This document shows, in pieces, positions 46,306-55,590 of a stretch of DNA of 59,352 bases. The DNA lies in contig NZ_JAMBNO010000022.1 in assembly GCF_023715105.1 (NCBI RefSeq), forward strand, positions 1-59,352. Direction: 5' to 3'. Numbering within the stretch: the stretch's first letter is position 1; every line of letters begins with the position of its first letter. The notes beneath the pieces were generated by a model, which ran no database searches, had not been told where the DNA came from, and was given only the letters and a program-made list of their open reading frames with translations. The stretch is from Hydrogenophaga intermedia (GTDB lineage: Bacteria > Pseudomonadota > Gammaproteobacteria > Burkholderiales > Burkholderiaceae_C). Both the position numbers and the translations under genes were made by a program.

Positions 46306-47001
46306 TTACGGCAGAAAATCCGCTACCTTGCCGGTGCGGCCCAGCATTTCGTACTGCCGTTCGCGCTCGCGAGATCGGGCGATGCGTTCTTCGCTGTCGG
46401 CCATGCCTTGCAGCATCTGCACTTGCGACATTTCGTGTGCCAGCAAGGCGTTTTCAGCGCCGATTCGTGCCTGGACTTCCTGCACCGACTTCTGATCGGT
46501 GGTGGCGTTGATCTGGGTCATCAACGACTGGATCTGCGTGAGTCGGCCCGCCGCGGTCTGCATGGCGTCTTGCAGCAGCCCTTTTTGTTGATAGGGCTGC
46601 GCCAGAGTGGCCTGGCACTGGGTGCGGGCGCCGCCGGTGAGGTCCATGCAGTTGTAAATCATGCTCACATCGCGCAACACCTTGGCCGTGGCGTTGAGCC
46701 CGCTGTAGCCCGAGGTGTTCACCGCGTTGAGGTAGGTGAAGGCTTCGGCCGGAACGTAGTTCTTCAGCAGCGGGTTGTTGAACACGTCGCCCAGATTGCG
46801 AATGCCGTTGATGCTCTCGATCTGGGTTTGCAGTTGTCGAATCTGCTGAATCTGGTTGTTGATCTTGGTGATGTCGTTGATGACCTGCTGGACGGTCTGG
46901 ACCAGGTTGGCCACATCGATCACGGGAATGCCGGTGGCTCGGGCCTGGGTGGCGCCCAGAGCAATAAGGACGGCAGCAGCTACTTTGAGGCGGGTGTGCA
47001 T
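46306..47001 (-). CDS. virB5: VirB5 minor pilus protein
   Basis: A 231-aa exported protein. Its signal peptide ends near ARA-TG (about 22). The helical VirB5 domain has heptad-rich VNDITKINNQIQQIRQLQTQIES-like segments (key pattern) and the late block MSQVQMLQGMADSEERIARSRE. VirB5 sits at the pilus tip and helps contact recipients. Here it comes after virB6 in transcription order, the reverse of the Agrobacterium order. The ATG at 47001 follows AAGGAG; the frame is open to 47520 across virB6. Confidence 0.85.
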   Translation of the reverse strand: MHTRLKVAAAVLIALGATQARATGIPVIDVANLVQTVQQVINDITKINNQIQQIRQLQTQIESINGIRNLGDVFNNPLLKNYVPAEAFTYLNAVNTSGYSGLNATAKVLRDVSMIYNCMDLTGGARTQCQATLAQPYQQKGLLQDAMQTAAGRLTQIQSLMTQINATTDQKSVQEVQARIGAENALLAHEMSQVQMLQGMADSEERIARSRERERQYEMLGRTGKVADFLP

Positions 47002-47027
47002 GGTGAACTCCTTGGCGGGTGGGGTGG

Positions 47028-48062
47028 TCAGGACCGGCCGCGTTGGGCGGCGAGTTTGTAAGCGGCGGAGCGGGCAGCGCCGTAGCCTCGGCGGGCCATG
47101 GACGCGGCGGTGTGTGGAAGACCGGCGCCTGCACGGATGACGCCGCCAGCGCTGGTGACACCACTGGCGCTCCGAGCCGACGAGGCAGAACGCAGGCCCG
47201 AAACCATCATGGCGTTCTGGATCATCTGGATGCCTTGCTGGATGGCGGCACCGCCGGTGAGCGCCGAGGCCAGGCTGGGCGCCTGAAAGCAGATGATGGC
47301 CATGAGGACCATGACGACGCAGTACTTCAGGCTTTCCCCGACGACGTTGAACGTCGAGCCCTGAAATCCACCATTGACCTGAACGGTTTGCACAATCGCA
47401 TCGCCCATGAACGCACTGATACCCAAGGCGAAAAATGCAAACCAGGTCAGTACGACGGCGTTCAACACCATGGACAACCAGCTGTCGAAAAAGCGTGCAG
47501 TGGGACGCCAAGCCAGACACAAGACGAAGAGCGGACCCACGGCGATGACGAACGTCAGGAAGAGCTTGGCCAGCGTGACGACAAAGAGGGCGATGCAGAG
47601 AAACACGACGTTGCCGATGGAGCAGACCACGGCAGCGAAGAGCAGGTCCAGACGCATGATTCCCGCGTCCTTCAGCAGATCGAGCACCAGTTGACTGGCG
47701 CCGTCATTGAACCTGTCCAGTAGTGCGTAAGGTGAAGAAATCGTGGTGGGGTCTGCGGCTGCCGGTAGAAACGTGGTGGCCACTCCCGTTGCCAGCGCAT
47801 TGGCGGTGTCGGCCACGTTCGCGATGTAAAAAGCCGATTGCAAGGCAAACGCCAGCACCAGACCGATCTTGAACACCTTCCAAAGAAAGGTGGGCACCGT
47901 CTCTGGAACCTCATTGCGCAGAACGGCCCACCCATACAGCGCCACCCAGATCGTCATCGCCGTCAGTGCGATCGGTGCGATCCCGGCCATGAGCGAACCC
48001 ACGACGCCGATCACGTAAGTGCTCAGGACCGCATCGAACTGTGAGCCGACCCAGGCAAACAT
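47028..48062 (-). CDS. virB6: VirB6/TrbL inner-membrane channel protein
   Basis: A 344-aa polytopic protein with six or more hydrophobic helices (about 20-50, 65-85, 135-195, 200-225, 240-275). The central conserved part is LFVVTLAKLFLTFVIAVGPLFV and ARFFDSWLSMVLNAVVL. The C-terminal ~60 residues are basic and soluble. VirB6 forms part of the inner-membrane path for DNA. The short cysteine-rich exported gene lies just upstream, 15 bp away, in the slot where virB5 usually occurs. Confidence 0.88.
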   Translation of the reverse strand: MFAWVGSQFDAVLSTYVIGVVGSLMAGIAPIALTAMTIWVALYGWAVLRNEVPETVPTFLWKVFKIGLVLAFALQSAFYIANVADTANALATGVATTFLPAAADPTTISSPYALLDRFNDGASQLVLDLLKDAGIMRLDLLFAAVVCSIGNVVFLCIALFVVTLAKLFLTFVIAVGPLFVLCLAWRPTARFFDSWLSMVLNAVVLTWFAFFALGISAFMGDAIVQTVQVNGGFQGSTFNVVGESLKYCVVMVLMAIICFQAPSLASALTGGAAIQQGIQMIQNAMMVSGLRSASSARSASGVTSAGGVIRAGAGLPHTAASMARRGYGAARSAAYKLAAQRGRS

Positions 48063-48077
48063 GGGATGTCTCCTCAG

Positions 48078-48485
48078 CTATTGAACAGCGCTAACAGGGA
48101 GGCTTTTCAGGCTGACGCACTTCCCCGAAATGTCGGGTTGAGCGCACTGCACCCACTGGCCTTTGAGCTTCACGATCCACGCGCGTGATCGCTTTTCAGC
48201 GCCGTAGGTTGAGGGCCTGCAGGTCGTGGGTCGCGCAAAGACCTCGGTGCACTCGACCAGACCCGAATCGCTCTCCAACATCTTCCAGCCACCGCCAGCG
48301 CAGCCAGACTTGGCGGCTGGGCATGGCGAACCCAAAGCCACCGACGGTAGCGGCGGCACCTCCACCTTTTGGGTGCCATCGGCCATGACACGGATCGCCT
48401 CATTGCCTTTTACGAACTGGGCCGAGGCGGCGCTGGTGGCCAGCGCCAAAGCGATCAGCGCAAACCGTTGAACGTGGACTTTCAT
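48078..48485 (-). CDS. Small cysteine-rich exported protein in the T4SS operon
   Basis: A 135-aa protein with a clear signal peptide (cleavage near ASAQ, about 22-23). The mature part has six cysteines (in PCPA, GCAG, ECTE, TCRP, QCAQ and KCVS), suggesting disulfide bonds in the periplasm. No lipobox is present. It overlaps the virB4 stop by 4 nt and lies between virB4 and virB6. By position it might be an entry-exclusion protein or a structural stand-in for VirB7; the family is not recognised. Confidence 0.65.
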   Translation of the reverse strand: MKVHVQRFALIALALATSAASAQFVKGNEAIRVMADGTQKVEVPPLPSVALGSPCPAAKSGCAGGGWKMLESDSGLVECTEVFARPTTCRPSTYGAEKRSRAWIVKLKGQWVQCAQPDISGKCVSLKSLPVSAVQ

Positions 48486-50992
48486 GGGGTTCTCCTTGAA
48501 GTACGGGATTTGCGATCCTGAACCTCGCGCAGCAGCACGGGAAGCCACAGAAACGGATCGTTACCGTGCCGTTCACGAACGGTGTCGAGCAGGGCCACGT
48601 TGTCGGTGGTGGCCGAGAGCACGGTGATGAAATCGTCCATGCCGCTGAGGTCCAGCTCGCAGATGGCGCTGCTGTGGCCTTGCTTGACGAGGAAGCGGCG
48701 CCCACCCTGCGCGCCGAGGCTGCGCACGATGCCGAACTCGGCCTCGCTGAGTCCAAAGCCTTCGACGTATTCCTCGCGCACCGCTTCCGGGTTGGCCAGG
48801 AAAATCTTGGTCACGCTTTGTTCGACCATGGTCCGCCCGATGGGATGGCGCAGCACATCGGACGGGCTCTGGGTGTCGAAAATGCCCAGGCCGTTTTGCT
48901 TGCGAATGGTCTTCTGCTTCTGTTTGGCGAAGTCACTGAAGATCTCGTGGTCCAGCGCTTTCCAGAATTCCGAGATCACATAGATCAGGCGTTCGCCGTT
49001 TACCAGCTCTTCCATGACATGCAGCAGGTAGAGCATTACCGGCGTCCTCACCTCGGGCAGGTCCAGAAACTCGGTGGTGTCGAAGGCGATCACCGATGCC
49101 GCATCCAGGTCCGCCAACTGGTCGTTGGCTTGGTCGAACACCCAGCCCAGGGCGCCACCTTCACACCAGCGCCCGAGCCGCTCGTACAAGCTGTTTTCAC
49201 CCGACTTCGGCAGGTTCTGGCGAACCGTCGAGAAGCGGCGCAGAGCTGTCGGCATCATGGCCACCGTCTTGACGGCGTCGGCAATCGCCCGCTCATCGGC
49301 CGGTAGCAAGGGCAGGGCGGGCGTGGCAATGCAGATGCGGATCAGCTGTTCCCAGAACTGGATGCGTGCTGGCGTGGGGTCGCGCTGCAGCGGGTTCAGG
49401 TGGGTGGGCTTGCCCGCTTCGAGAGTGAAATAGCGGCCGTTCAAGGCCCGAATCGCGATCTCGCAGCCTCGGTCCAGGTCGAACAACACCAGCCTTGGAG
49501 CCGGGTTCCACTTTCGGGTGAGCGTGAGCAGGAACATCTCCAGCGTGGTCTTGCCGACGCCTGTGGAGCCGATGATGAGGGTGTTGCCCGGCAGCTTCTT
49601 GTCGGCAGAGTCTTCGCCTTCGGGGCTGCTGTGCAGGTTCAAATAGAAGGGCTGGCCCGATGGGGTGCGCAGCAAGGCCAGCGCTTCTCCCCAGGGGTTG
49701 CCGTCGCGCTTGCCCCGGGCAAAGTTGTGACCGCTGGCAAGGGCCGCGAAAGCGCGGGACGACAACTTGGCATCGCGCGGACGCCATTGCCAGTTGCCGG
49801 GCATCTGAGCAAACCAGGCAGCATCGGCCACAAGATCAACCGGCGACATCTGCAGGCTGGACGCCTCGCCCACCGCACCAATCGCCTGCGAAGCCCGTCG
49901 CCCGGCATCTGCCAGGCTGTCTTCCCCTGGCTGACCGAACACCACCAGGCTGTAGTGGTATTCGCCCATGCAGAACTGCCCATCCCCCAGCTCGTTGAGC
50001 GCTTCGTCCATGTCGGCGATCTGGCTGGCCACCACGTCGTCGCTGGCGATCAGCTGGTCGCGTTGCAGCTCCAGCGCTCTCATGGCTTCGCGCCGGGGCA
50101 GTATCGAAAAGCTCTGGGTTTCGATGAACTCGCTGTCTTCATACAGAAGCGAGTTCAAGATGCCCGGCTCCACCGCGTCAGCGTATTCCTTGATGTCCAC
50201 CAGGGCCGCGCAACGGCGCTGTTCGCCGTGGCGCAGTTCCAGTTTGTCGCCACCGAAAGAAAGGCGGGTGGTGGGCAAGGTTCGGTACAGCGGCCCCGCC
50301 GCAAGGGGCACCGGCCTCCAGCTGCCGTTGACCAGGTAGCCCAGAAACTCGGCCAGCTCGGAGTACCGCCTTGAACCTTGCATGCGCGCCCCCAGCAGTT
50401 GAGGGCCAAAGCCGCGCAGCACCCGGTGCACAAACGCGGTCCTTTCTTCCAACACGCGCAAGGCTTCAGCATGCGCTGCGGCGATGGCGGTCTTCGAACG
50501 CTGGGTCGATTGAAGTGCCCGGCTGAGGCGTGAGGCATTGGGCCGGTAGACGAGCGTCAGGTACAGCTCGTTGCTCATCATGGCGTGCTTGCCCAGCCTG
50601 ACCTGGTAGGCCTGTGACAGGTCGCGTGCGAAGCCAGCTTGCAGCGGGTCTTCCAGTTGGTCCTGGATCTTCCGGTGCAGCCGGTGGGTCCACACGGCCC
50701 ACTGGCCGCCGGCCAGATTGCGCAACAGACTGCACAGGGCTTCATGCCGTTCGGCGATCAGGTGTTCGTCGGCGCATTCAAAGGCCACGCCGTCGAGGCG
50801 CCACACGCGCATGAAATCGCCACCTCGCGTGATCACGTCGTGCTCGCTGACCAGTGAGGAGAAAGGCACAAACCGCGAGAGCGGGTTTTCCTTCAGCGCT
50901 TGTGCCCAGTGGCGCGGCTGTGGCTGCCCTGCAGCAGGTCGCCCGAGGCGACGACGGGCCGTGCTGCCAGATCGGTCAAACATGCCAAACAT
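48482..50992 (-). CDS. virB4: VirB4 secretion ATPase
   Basis: An 836-aa ATPase, the largest and most conserved T4SS component. The N-terminal CagE/VirB4 domain (about 1-430) includes FVPFSSLVSEHDVITRGGDFM near residue 40 (key motif). The C-terminal ATPase domain has Walker A IIGSTGVGKTTLEMF near 460, and a Walker B-type YVISEFWKAL near 665. It powers pilus assembly and DNA transfer together with VirB11 and VirD4. Its start overlaps virB3 by 17 nt. Confidence 0.94.
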   Translation of the reverse strand: MFGMFDRSGSTARRRLGRPAAGQPQPRHWAQALKENPLSRFVPFSSLVSEHDVITRGGDFMRVWRLDGVAFECADEHLIAERHEALCSLLRNLAGGQWAVWTHRLHRKIQDQLEDPLQAGFARDLSQAYQVRLGKHAMMSNELYLTLVYRPNASRLSRALQSTQRSKTAIAAAHAEALRVLEERTAFVHRVLRGFGPQLLGARMQGSRRYSELAEFLGYLVNGSWRPVPLAAGPLYRTLPTTRLSFGGDKLELRHGEQRRCAALVDIKEYADAVEPGILNSLLYEDSEFIETQSFSILPRREAMRALELQRDQLIASDDVVASQIADMDEALNELGDGQFCMGEYHYSLVVFGQPGEDSLADAGRRASQAIGAVGEASSLQMSPVDLVADAAWFAQMPGNWQWRPRDAKLSSRAFAALASGHNFARGKRDGNPWGEALALLRTPSGQPFYLNLHSSPEGEDSADKKLPGNTLIIGSTGVGKTTLEMFLLTLTRKWNPAPRLVLFDLDRGCEIAIRALNGRYFTLEAGKPTHLNPLQRDPTPARIQFWEQLIRICIATPALPLLPADERAIADAVKTVAMMPTALRRFSTVRQNLPKSGENSLYERLGRWCEGGALGWVFDQANDQLADLDAASVIAFDTTEFLDLPEVRTPVMLYLLHVMEELVNGERLIYVISEFWKALDHEIFSDFAKQKQKTIRKQNGLGIFDTQSPSDVLRHPIGRTMVEQSVTKIFLANPEAVREEYVEGFGLSEAEFGIVRSLGAQGGRRFLVKQGHSSAICELDLSGMDDFITVLSATTDNVALLDTVRERHGNDPFLWLPVLLREVQDRKSRTSRRTP

Positions 50993-51317
50993 TGGAGCCT
51001 CCCCGGTAGAGCGTGGGCGAGTAGCTGCGCGCGCGCCAGAACCGCCGGTTGCGGTCGTGCAGCTTCAGCTTGAGGGCCACAAAAATCTGCCGGAACCGCT
51101 GGTCATCGCGGGCCGTCAACCAGCGCATCCAGAGCAACACCGGTGCAATGGAAAGGACCACACCCAGCGCAAGCCACCAGCTCACCAGGATGCCGCCCCA
51201 CATGATCAGCAACATGCCGGTGCCAATCAGGATCACCAGCGGAACCAGCGGGATGCCTAGCTTCATGGCCGGGCGCGTGGCGCCCTTGTAGATGGCTTCG
51301 GCCTGCATGGTCTGCAC
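50976..51317 (-). CDS. virB3: VirB3 inner-membrane protein
   Basis: A 113-aa protein with one or two hydrophobic segments (about 20-55: LGIPLVPLVILIGTGMLLIMW and WWLALGVVLSIAPVLLW). It has the VirB3 block AIYKGATRPAMKLGIP at its start and RSYSPTLYRGG near its end. It associates with VirB4 at the inner membrane. The gene lies between virB2 and virB4 as in most VirB operons. Confidence 0.9.
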   Translation of the reverse strand: MQTMQAEAIYKGATRPAMKLGIPLVPLVILIGTGMLLIMWGGILVSWWLALGVVLSIAPVLLWMRWLTARDDQRFRQIFVALKLKLHDRNRRFWRARSYSPTLYRGGSNVWHV

Positions 51318-51326
51318 CTTCAGCCG

Positions 51327-51617
51327 TCAGCTGACGATGTAGCTGGCGAAGGCCGCCGCCCCACCCACCAGCGTGCCACCAATCAGCACGTTGGCCACAT
51401 CGGCCAGGCGTGCGCCTTGAAAGATCATCTTGAAGCCTGCCCAGATGATCGCGATGGTCACCACCGCAATCGAGATCGTCACCAGGATGGTGTTGACGTT
51501 GGTGACCGTGGTGTTGATCTTGTCAAAACCCTGCGCCCAGCCCTTGGACGCTGCAGCGAACAGCAGCAGGGCGGTTGCGGTGTGGCGCTGGGGAACGATG
51601 AGACGAAAGCGGTTCAT
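51327..51617 (-). CDS. virB2: VirB2 major pilin
   Basis: A 96-aa pilin precursor. A long signal peptide ends near WAQG (about residue 29). The mature protein has two hydrophobic helices (about 41-65 and 72-94) joined by a short basic loop with FQGARLADV, typical of VirB2/TrbC pilins. The ATG at 51617 overlaps the virB1 stop (ATGA); the longer frame to 51845 is a shadow of virB1. Confidence 0.9.
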   Translation of the reverse strand: MNRFRLIVPQRHTATALLLFAAASKGWAQGFDKINTTVTNVNTILVTISIAVVTIAIIWAGFKMIFQGARLADVANVLIGGTLVGGAAAFASYIVS

Positions 51618-52123
51618 GACGGCTCCTTCACGGGGTTGGGTTGACTGATGGGGAGAGGGTTGCGGGCTGCGGCGACCACCTTGCGCACGTAGCCATGGCG
51701 AAAGCCCGTGGTGAAGTTGCCGCTGTAGTAGCAGGAGAAGGCGGCGCGCAGGGCTGCTTGGTCTCCCGCTTTGCGGGGCGACTTGCGTCGCGCCCGCTCG
51801 AAACACGCGCTCAACACAGCCTGCATGGCGGCCAGATTGGTGCAAGGCTCGAAGGCCGATTCCAGCGACAGTCCCAAGCGCTGGAAGTTGCCCAGGTTGA
51901 TTTGCCCGAGGCCCACGCTGAAGTTGCGACCGGCCGCCTGCAAAGCCTGCGCGGTGGCCAGTGCCTCGGTGCGTTGGCGGGGTTGGCGTTGCAGAGAGCC
52001 GCCTACGACGCCGATGGCCCAGGGGTTGAAGGCGCTTTCAACAGAGACGAGCGCCTGAGCCGTTGTCAGGTGGACCTGTGGCGCGCAGGCCAAGGCCAGT
52101 GCTGCGAAGGTGGAGGCTTCCAT
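51614..52123 (-). CDS. virB1: VirB1-like lytic transglycosylase
   Basis: A 169-aa protein with an SLT domain that opens the peptidoglycan for the channel. The catalytic Glu is in SVESAFNPWAIGVVGG near residue 32, and GLGQINLGNFQRLGLS follows, then the AAFSCYYSGNFTTGF motif. The usual cleavable signal is weak: the start MEASTFAALALACAPQ is short and only moderately hydrophobic. I chose the ATG at 52123; the frame to 52195 includes part of the upstream gene's end. Confidence 0.88.
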   Translation of the reverse strand: MEASTFAALALACAPQVHLTTAQALVSVESAFNPWAIGVVGGSLQRQPRQRTEALATAQALQAAGRNFSVGLGQINLGNFQRLGLSLESAFEPCTNLAAMQAVLSACFERARRKSPRKAGDQAALRAAFSCYYSGNFTTGFRHGYVRKVVAAARNPLPISQPNPVKEPS

Positions 52124-52133
52124 GGCGCAGCCC

Positions 52134-52691
52134 TCACGGACGGGAGCGAAGCCAGTTGGCATGGTCGTTGTCGTACCGGGTGTCCCACTTGCCAAGCTGG
52201 GACTTCGCGACCGGGCTGAAGTCCGTCACGGTATCGCCACCCATGTCCCACCAGGTGCGTGTGAACTGCTTGCCGTCGATCGTGATCGTGATCGCCCCGG
52301 TGTAGTCGCAGGTGTAGATCGGTCCGCTCTCGGTCTCATGCACTTGGGTGTACTGGGGTGGGCAGTTGCCGGGCGCCCGAGCCCACACATTTCTCGCCGA
52401 ATTGCCCGCGCCAGACATACCGCACATGGGGAACGCCTTGCCCCGAGCCAGATCCCGTAGCACCTTTCGGATCGGTGGCACACACTGAGGGACAGACTTC
52501 CAGCTCGGTGCCGCAAAGCACAGCAGAACCAGGCAGCCATCGACGGCGCGTGCCGTCGATGGTGCGAGGAGCCCCAAAGTGAGCAACATGCTGACGGCGG
52601 CGCTCGCCAGCGTTGCCGCCAACTTTCTCGGCGAGTTTGCCGCTTCGGTGGATTGCCAGCACCGGGTGTCGGCGGGAGGTGGATGGTTCAT
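52134..52691 (-). CDS. Cysteine-rich exported protein, first gene of the T4SS operon
   Basis: A 185-aa protein with an N-terminal hydrophobic segment (about 28-48: AAVSMLLTLGLLAPSTARA) that looks like a signal peptide with a long n-region. The mature part has six cysteines and ends with aromatic-rich IDGKQFTRTWWDMGGDTVTDF. No known domain is seen. The ATG at 52691 follows GAGGGAC; a TTG at 52697 is also possible. It precedes virB1 by 10 bp and is presumably a periplasmic accessory of transfer. Confidence 0.65.
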   Translation of the reverse strand: MNHPPPADTRCWQSTEAANSPRKLAATLASAAVSMLLTLGLLAPSTARAVDGCLVLLCFAAPSWKSVPQCVPPIRKVLRDLARGKAFPMCGMSGAGNSARNVWARAPGNCPPQYTQVHETESGPIYTCDYTGAITITIDGKQFTRTWWDMGGDTVTDFSPVAKSQLGKWDTRYDNDHANWLRSRP

Positions 52692-52855
52692 GGTCAAGTC
52701 CCTCGGATTGACGCTGTTCTTGATGGGGCATCGGTTGCCTGCTCTCTGAACACCGTGAGGTCAATGTAGGACTTGAAACCCCCTGCGCCGCTGCTGGATT
52801 TGGGCTGTTTTCCAGCACATTCGTAGCGCGCGAGGCCCCTGCCGTCTTGGCGCGC

Positions 52856-52887
52856 CAGAAAAAAGAAACCCGGCACGAGTGCCGGGT
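52856..52887 (-). terminator. Terminator of the umuDC unit
   Basis: Read on the minus strand, CCCGGCA and TGCCGGG pair (52870-52887) and are followed by TTTCTTTTTT. It lies 140 bp after the umuC stop on the same strand, just upstream of the transfer operon. It separates SOS-driven transcription from the T4SS genes, which would then start from a promoter between about 52,700 and 52,855. Confidence 0.75.
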
Positions 52888-53030
52888 AAATCAAAGTCGC
52901 TGTCACACGACTTTTCAGGGAGGAGGGGCGGCTGTTCAGGCTGCCCCGAGTGCATTATCGATTCGGCTGGCCCGAGCCGTCTATGAAAACTTGCGCCTGG
53001 GTGCATCGGGCACACCTCCATTTGGGCATG

Positions 53031-54341
53031 TCAAGCGCGTACCACCGGCATGTCTTCCCATCGGGTCGTGTATTGGGGCGTGCGGCGTTCTTGTTTCATG
53101 GACCATCGCCTCTGATCGCCCTGCAGCCCTGTGCTGCCCAGCAGCACCGTACCTCTGCCGTAACGTCGGTTGAGCCCGTCCAGCGCACCCATCAGGCGCC
53201 CCTTGTCTCGCTCGTCCTCTAGCTCCAGGGGCAGCTCCGTCTGGTGCACTGAGGCCGGTTGCAGCTCCAGCAACATGACCCCGGCTTTGGCGTACAAGAA
53301 GTCGGGCTTGTAGATGCAGTGCAGGCCGGCCAGCGCTGCCTCAACGATCCGGCTTGTGTCCGATGTCGGCCGACGCAACGGAACCACGATTGAGCGGCTG
53401 TACTGTGGGTCGGTCCGAAATGGACTGGTCCGAACGAAGGTGAGCACCTGGCAGGCATGGCCGTCTTGGCGGCGCAGCTTCTCGGCCGCTCGGCTGGCAA
53501 ATTCGCTCACGGCCTCGCTAAGGTCACCCAAGGCACTCACCGTGCGGCCGAATGAACGGGTACAGGCGATCTCTTGCTTGTCAGGTGCAATGTCCTCAAG
53601 ACCCACGCAGGGCTGCCCCTGCAGCTCCCGCACAGTGCGTTCCAGTACAACCGACCAGCGCTGGCGAACAGTGCCGAGGTCCATGCGAGCCAGGTCCAGT
53701 ACCGTTTGAATGCCACCGTCTTTGAGCTGCGCCCCAATGCGGCGTCCGACACCCCAGACTTCGTCGACAGAGGTCGCAGCCAACACCGCTTCCAATGATG
53801 CTCGGTCCAAGGCCGCCAGGTTGCAGATCTGGGCCAACTCCGACGGGTAGCTGTCAGGCTTTCGCTCGGCGGTCTTGGCGATGTGGTTCGCCAGCTTGGC
53901 CAGGGTCTTGGTCTGCCCGATGCCGATGCAGCAAGGAATGCCCACCCACTGCAGCACGCGCTCGCGGATGGTTTGGCTGCGTTTGAGCAAATCGCCGCGA
54001 ACCCCGGAAAGATCGACGAAGGACTCGTCGATGGAATAGACCTCCTGCCGGTGCCCCAGCCCGGCCACCAGGCTCATCATCCGGTCGCTCAGATCGCCAT
54101 AGAGCGGGAAGTTGGCAGACAAGGCCACCAGTCCCTGGGATTCCGCCATGTGGCGGATCTTGAACCAGGGTGCGCCCATGGCAATGCCCAGGGCCTTGGC
54201 CTCGTTGCTGCGGGCGATGGCGCAGCCGTCGTTGTTGGAGAGCACCACCACCGGCTTGCCGTTCAGGCTGGGGCGGAACACCCGCTCGCAGGAGACGTAG
54301 AAATTATTGCCATCGACCAGGGCATACAGCGGGGAAGCCAT
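53031..54341 (-). CDS. umuC: UmuC-type Y-family DNA polymerase
   Basis: A 436-aa translesion polymerase, catalytic subunit of a polymerase V-type complex. Metal-binding Asp10 ([13 protein letters not shown]) and Asp105-Glu106 ([12 protein letters not shown]) are intact. A little-finger domain and the UmuC C-terminal block ([11 protein letters not shown] ... [22 protein letters not shown]) follow, the latter typical of element-borne umuC. The ATG at 54341 (MASPLY) was chosen. It is 30 bp after umuD and shares its LexA-controlled transcript. Confidence 0.93.
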   Translation of the reverse strand: MASPLYALVDGNNFYVSCERVFRPSLNGKPVVVLSNNDGCAIARSNEAKALGIAMGAPWFKIRHMAESQGLVALSANFPLYGDLSDRMMSLVAGLGHRQEVYSIDESFVDLSGVRGDLLKRSQTIRERVLQWVGIPCCIGIGQTKTLAKLANHIAKTAERKPDSYPSELAQICNLAALDRASLEAVLAATSVDEVWGVGRRIGAQLKDGGIQTVLDLARMDLGTVRQRWSVVLERTVRELQGQPCVGLEDIAPDKQEIACTRSFGRTVSALGDLSEAVSEFASRAAEKLRRQDGHACQVLTFVRTSPFRTDPQYSRSIVVPLRRPTSDTSRIVEAALAGLHCIYKPDFLYAKAGVMLLELQPASVHQTELPLELEDERDKGRLMGALDGLNRRYGRGTVLLGSTGLQGDQRRWSMKQERRTPQYTTRWEDMPVVRA

Positions 54342-54370
54342 GAAGCATTCGCAGAGAAGTTCAACCAACT

Positions 54371-54856
54371 TCAGCGCTTGAACTGCTTGATCGCCGCGAT
54401 CACCACGCCCCAGACCTCCACCGTCTGGCCCTCGGTGGGCACAATGTCGGCAAAGGTCGGGTTAGCCGCTTTGAGCTTCAGGCGCCCACTGCGCTGCCAG
54501 AGTTGCTTGCAGGTGAAGTCCCCATCGACCACCGCCACCACGATCTGGCCATGGCTGGGCTTGATCGCCCGGTCCACCAGCAGCACATCCCCATCAAAGA
54601 TGCCTGCCTCACGCATGGACTCGCCGCGGACCGTCATGCTGTAGGTTGCCTGCGGGTGCTTGATCAGGTGTTCGAGCACGTCGATGCGCTTGGCCTGGAA
54701 ATCTTCGGCCGGTGACGGAAAACCCGCTCGAATCCGGGATTCCAATTGGAAGGCGGGGAGGGTGCACTCGGCAAAGGGCCTTGGTGTACTGCAGCGCCCC
54801 GACTCAGTGCCGGGGCGCAGGGGTGGCAACTGGAACTCTGTTGTAATACTGGACAT
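54371..54856 (-). CDS. umuD: UmuD-type autoproteolytic subunit
   Basis: A 161-aa S24-family peptidase that, after RecA-stimulated self-cleavage, activates UmuC. The cleavage site looks like Ala44-Gly45 (RIRAGFPSP), with Ser80 (GESM) and Lys117 (DFTCKQL) as the catalytic pair. The N-terminal arm is longer than in E. coli (44 versus 24 residues). The ATG at 54856 lies inside the LexA box, so the mRNA would be almost leaderless, or translation starts further in. No other ATG lies between it and the cleavage site. It is coupled to umuC. Confidence 0.88.
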   Translation of the reverse strand: MSSITTEFQLPPLRPGTESGRCSTPRPFAECTLPAFQLESRIRAGFPSPAEDFQAKRIDVLEHLIKHPQATYSMTVRGESMREAGIFDGDVLLVDRAIKPSHGQIVVAVVDGDFTCKQLWQRSGRLKLKAANPTFADIVPTEGQTVEVWGVVIAAIKQFKR

Positions 54857-54866
54857 AACAACAGTA
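54847..54866. promoter_or_regulatory. LexA (SOS) box
   Basis: On the minus strand TACTGTTGTTATGTCCAGTA matches the TACTG-N10-CAGTA SOS consensus perfectly in both outer half-sites. A TATACT -10-like hexamer overlaps its upstream edge. It lies between the divergent umuD and SRAP genes and can control both after DNA damage or entry of single-stranded DNA. Confidence 0.88.
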
Positions 54867-54936
54867 TAGAAGCCAGGCTCTTCGTTTGGGGAATGCTTCA
54901 TAAAAACGGATGGGCATCCGCGCATAGGATGAAGGC

Positions 54937-55590
54937 ATGTGCAGTCACTACGAAGGGGTGCGGGACACCCAGGTCTTACGGAAGATGTTCCAGGCGGAAC
55001 CTCCAGCCGACATTGGCAAAGCCGATCTGTGGCCGGGGTACCAAGGCCTGCTGATCCGCCGTCCCCGAGAAAAGGACTCGGGCGATGACGCGGTGCCGGA
55101 GCGAGAGGTGCTGCCGGGCCTGTTTGGCCTGGCGCCCCACTGGGCGACTGACCTGAAGATCTGCCGCAGCACCTACAACGCCCGCAGCGAAACGGTGGCC
55201 ACCAAGCCGAGTTTTCGGGATGCGTGGAAAAAGGCGCAGCACTGCATCATCCCGGCCCAGGCCATCTACGAACCGGACTGGCGCAGCGGCAAGGCCATTC
55301 CAACACGCATCGAGCGAGATGACGGTCGGCCCATGGGCATTGCGGGCCTCTGGTCGGCCTGGAAGTCACCCCAGGGGGAATGGGTGCACAGCTACACCAT
55401 GCTGACTATCAACGCCGATGCCCACCCACTGATGAACCAGTTCCACAAGCCGACCGACGAGAAACGCATGGTCGTGATACTGCCTGAGGCGGCCTATGAC
55501 GAGTGGCTCGTGGCCACGCCTGAACGCAGTGACCAGTTCTTGGTACCGTTTGCGCCGGAGAGGCTGAAGGTGGGAAGTGAGCGAAATTGA
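54937..55590 (+). CDS. yedK: SRAP-domain protein (HMCES/YedK type)
   Basis: A 217-aa SOS-response-associated peptidase family protein. Such proteins form a thiazolidine cross-link with abasic sites in single-stranded DNA and protect it. Catalytic residues are present: Cys2 (after Met removal), Asn81 (YNARSET), Glu112 (IYEPDW) and His170 (NQFHKP). The family length is ~220-230 aa. It faces umuDC across the LexA box, which suggests joint SOS induction. On an ICE it may shield the incoming single strand during transfer. Confidence 0.92.
   Translation: MCSHYEGVRDTQVLRKMFQAEPPADIGKADLWPGYQGLLIRRPREKDSGDDAVPEREVLPGLFGLAPHWATDLKICRSTYNARSETVATKPSFRDAWKKAQHCIIPAQAIYEPDWRSGKAIPTRIERDDGRPMGIAGLWSAWKSPQGEWVHSYTMLTINADAHPLMNQFHKPTDEKRMVVILPEAAYDEWLVATPERSDQFLVPFAPERLKVGSERN

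Noticed and set aside
52694..52906. A 70-aa minus-strand open frame before the first T4SS gene, ending in a TTGA overlap
   Set aside because: It runs through the umuDC terminator hairpin and T-run (52856-52887), has no good ribosome site and no recognisable domain. It is probably chance coding in the promoter region.
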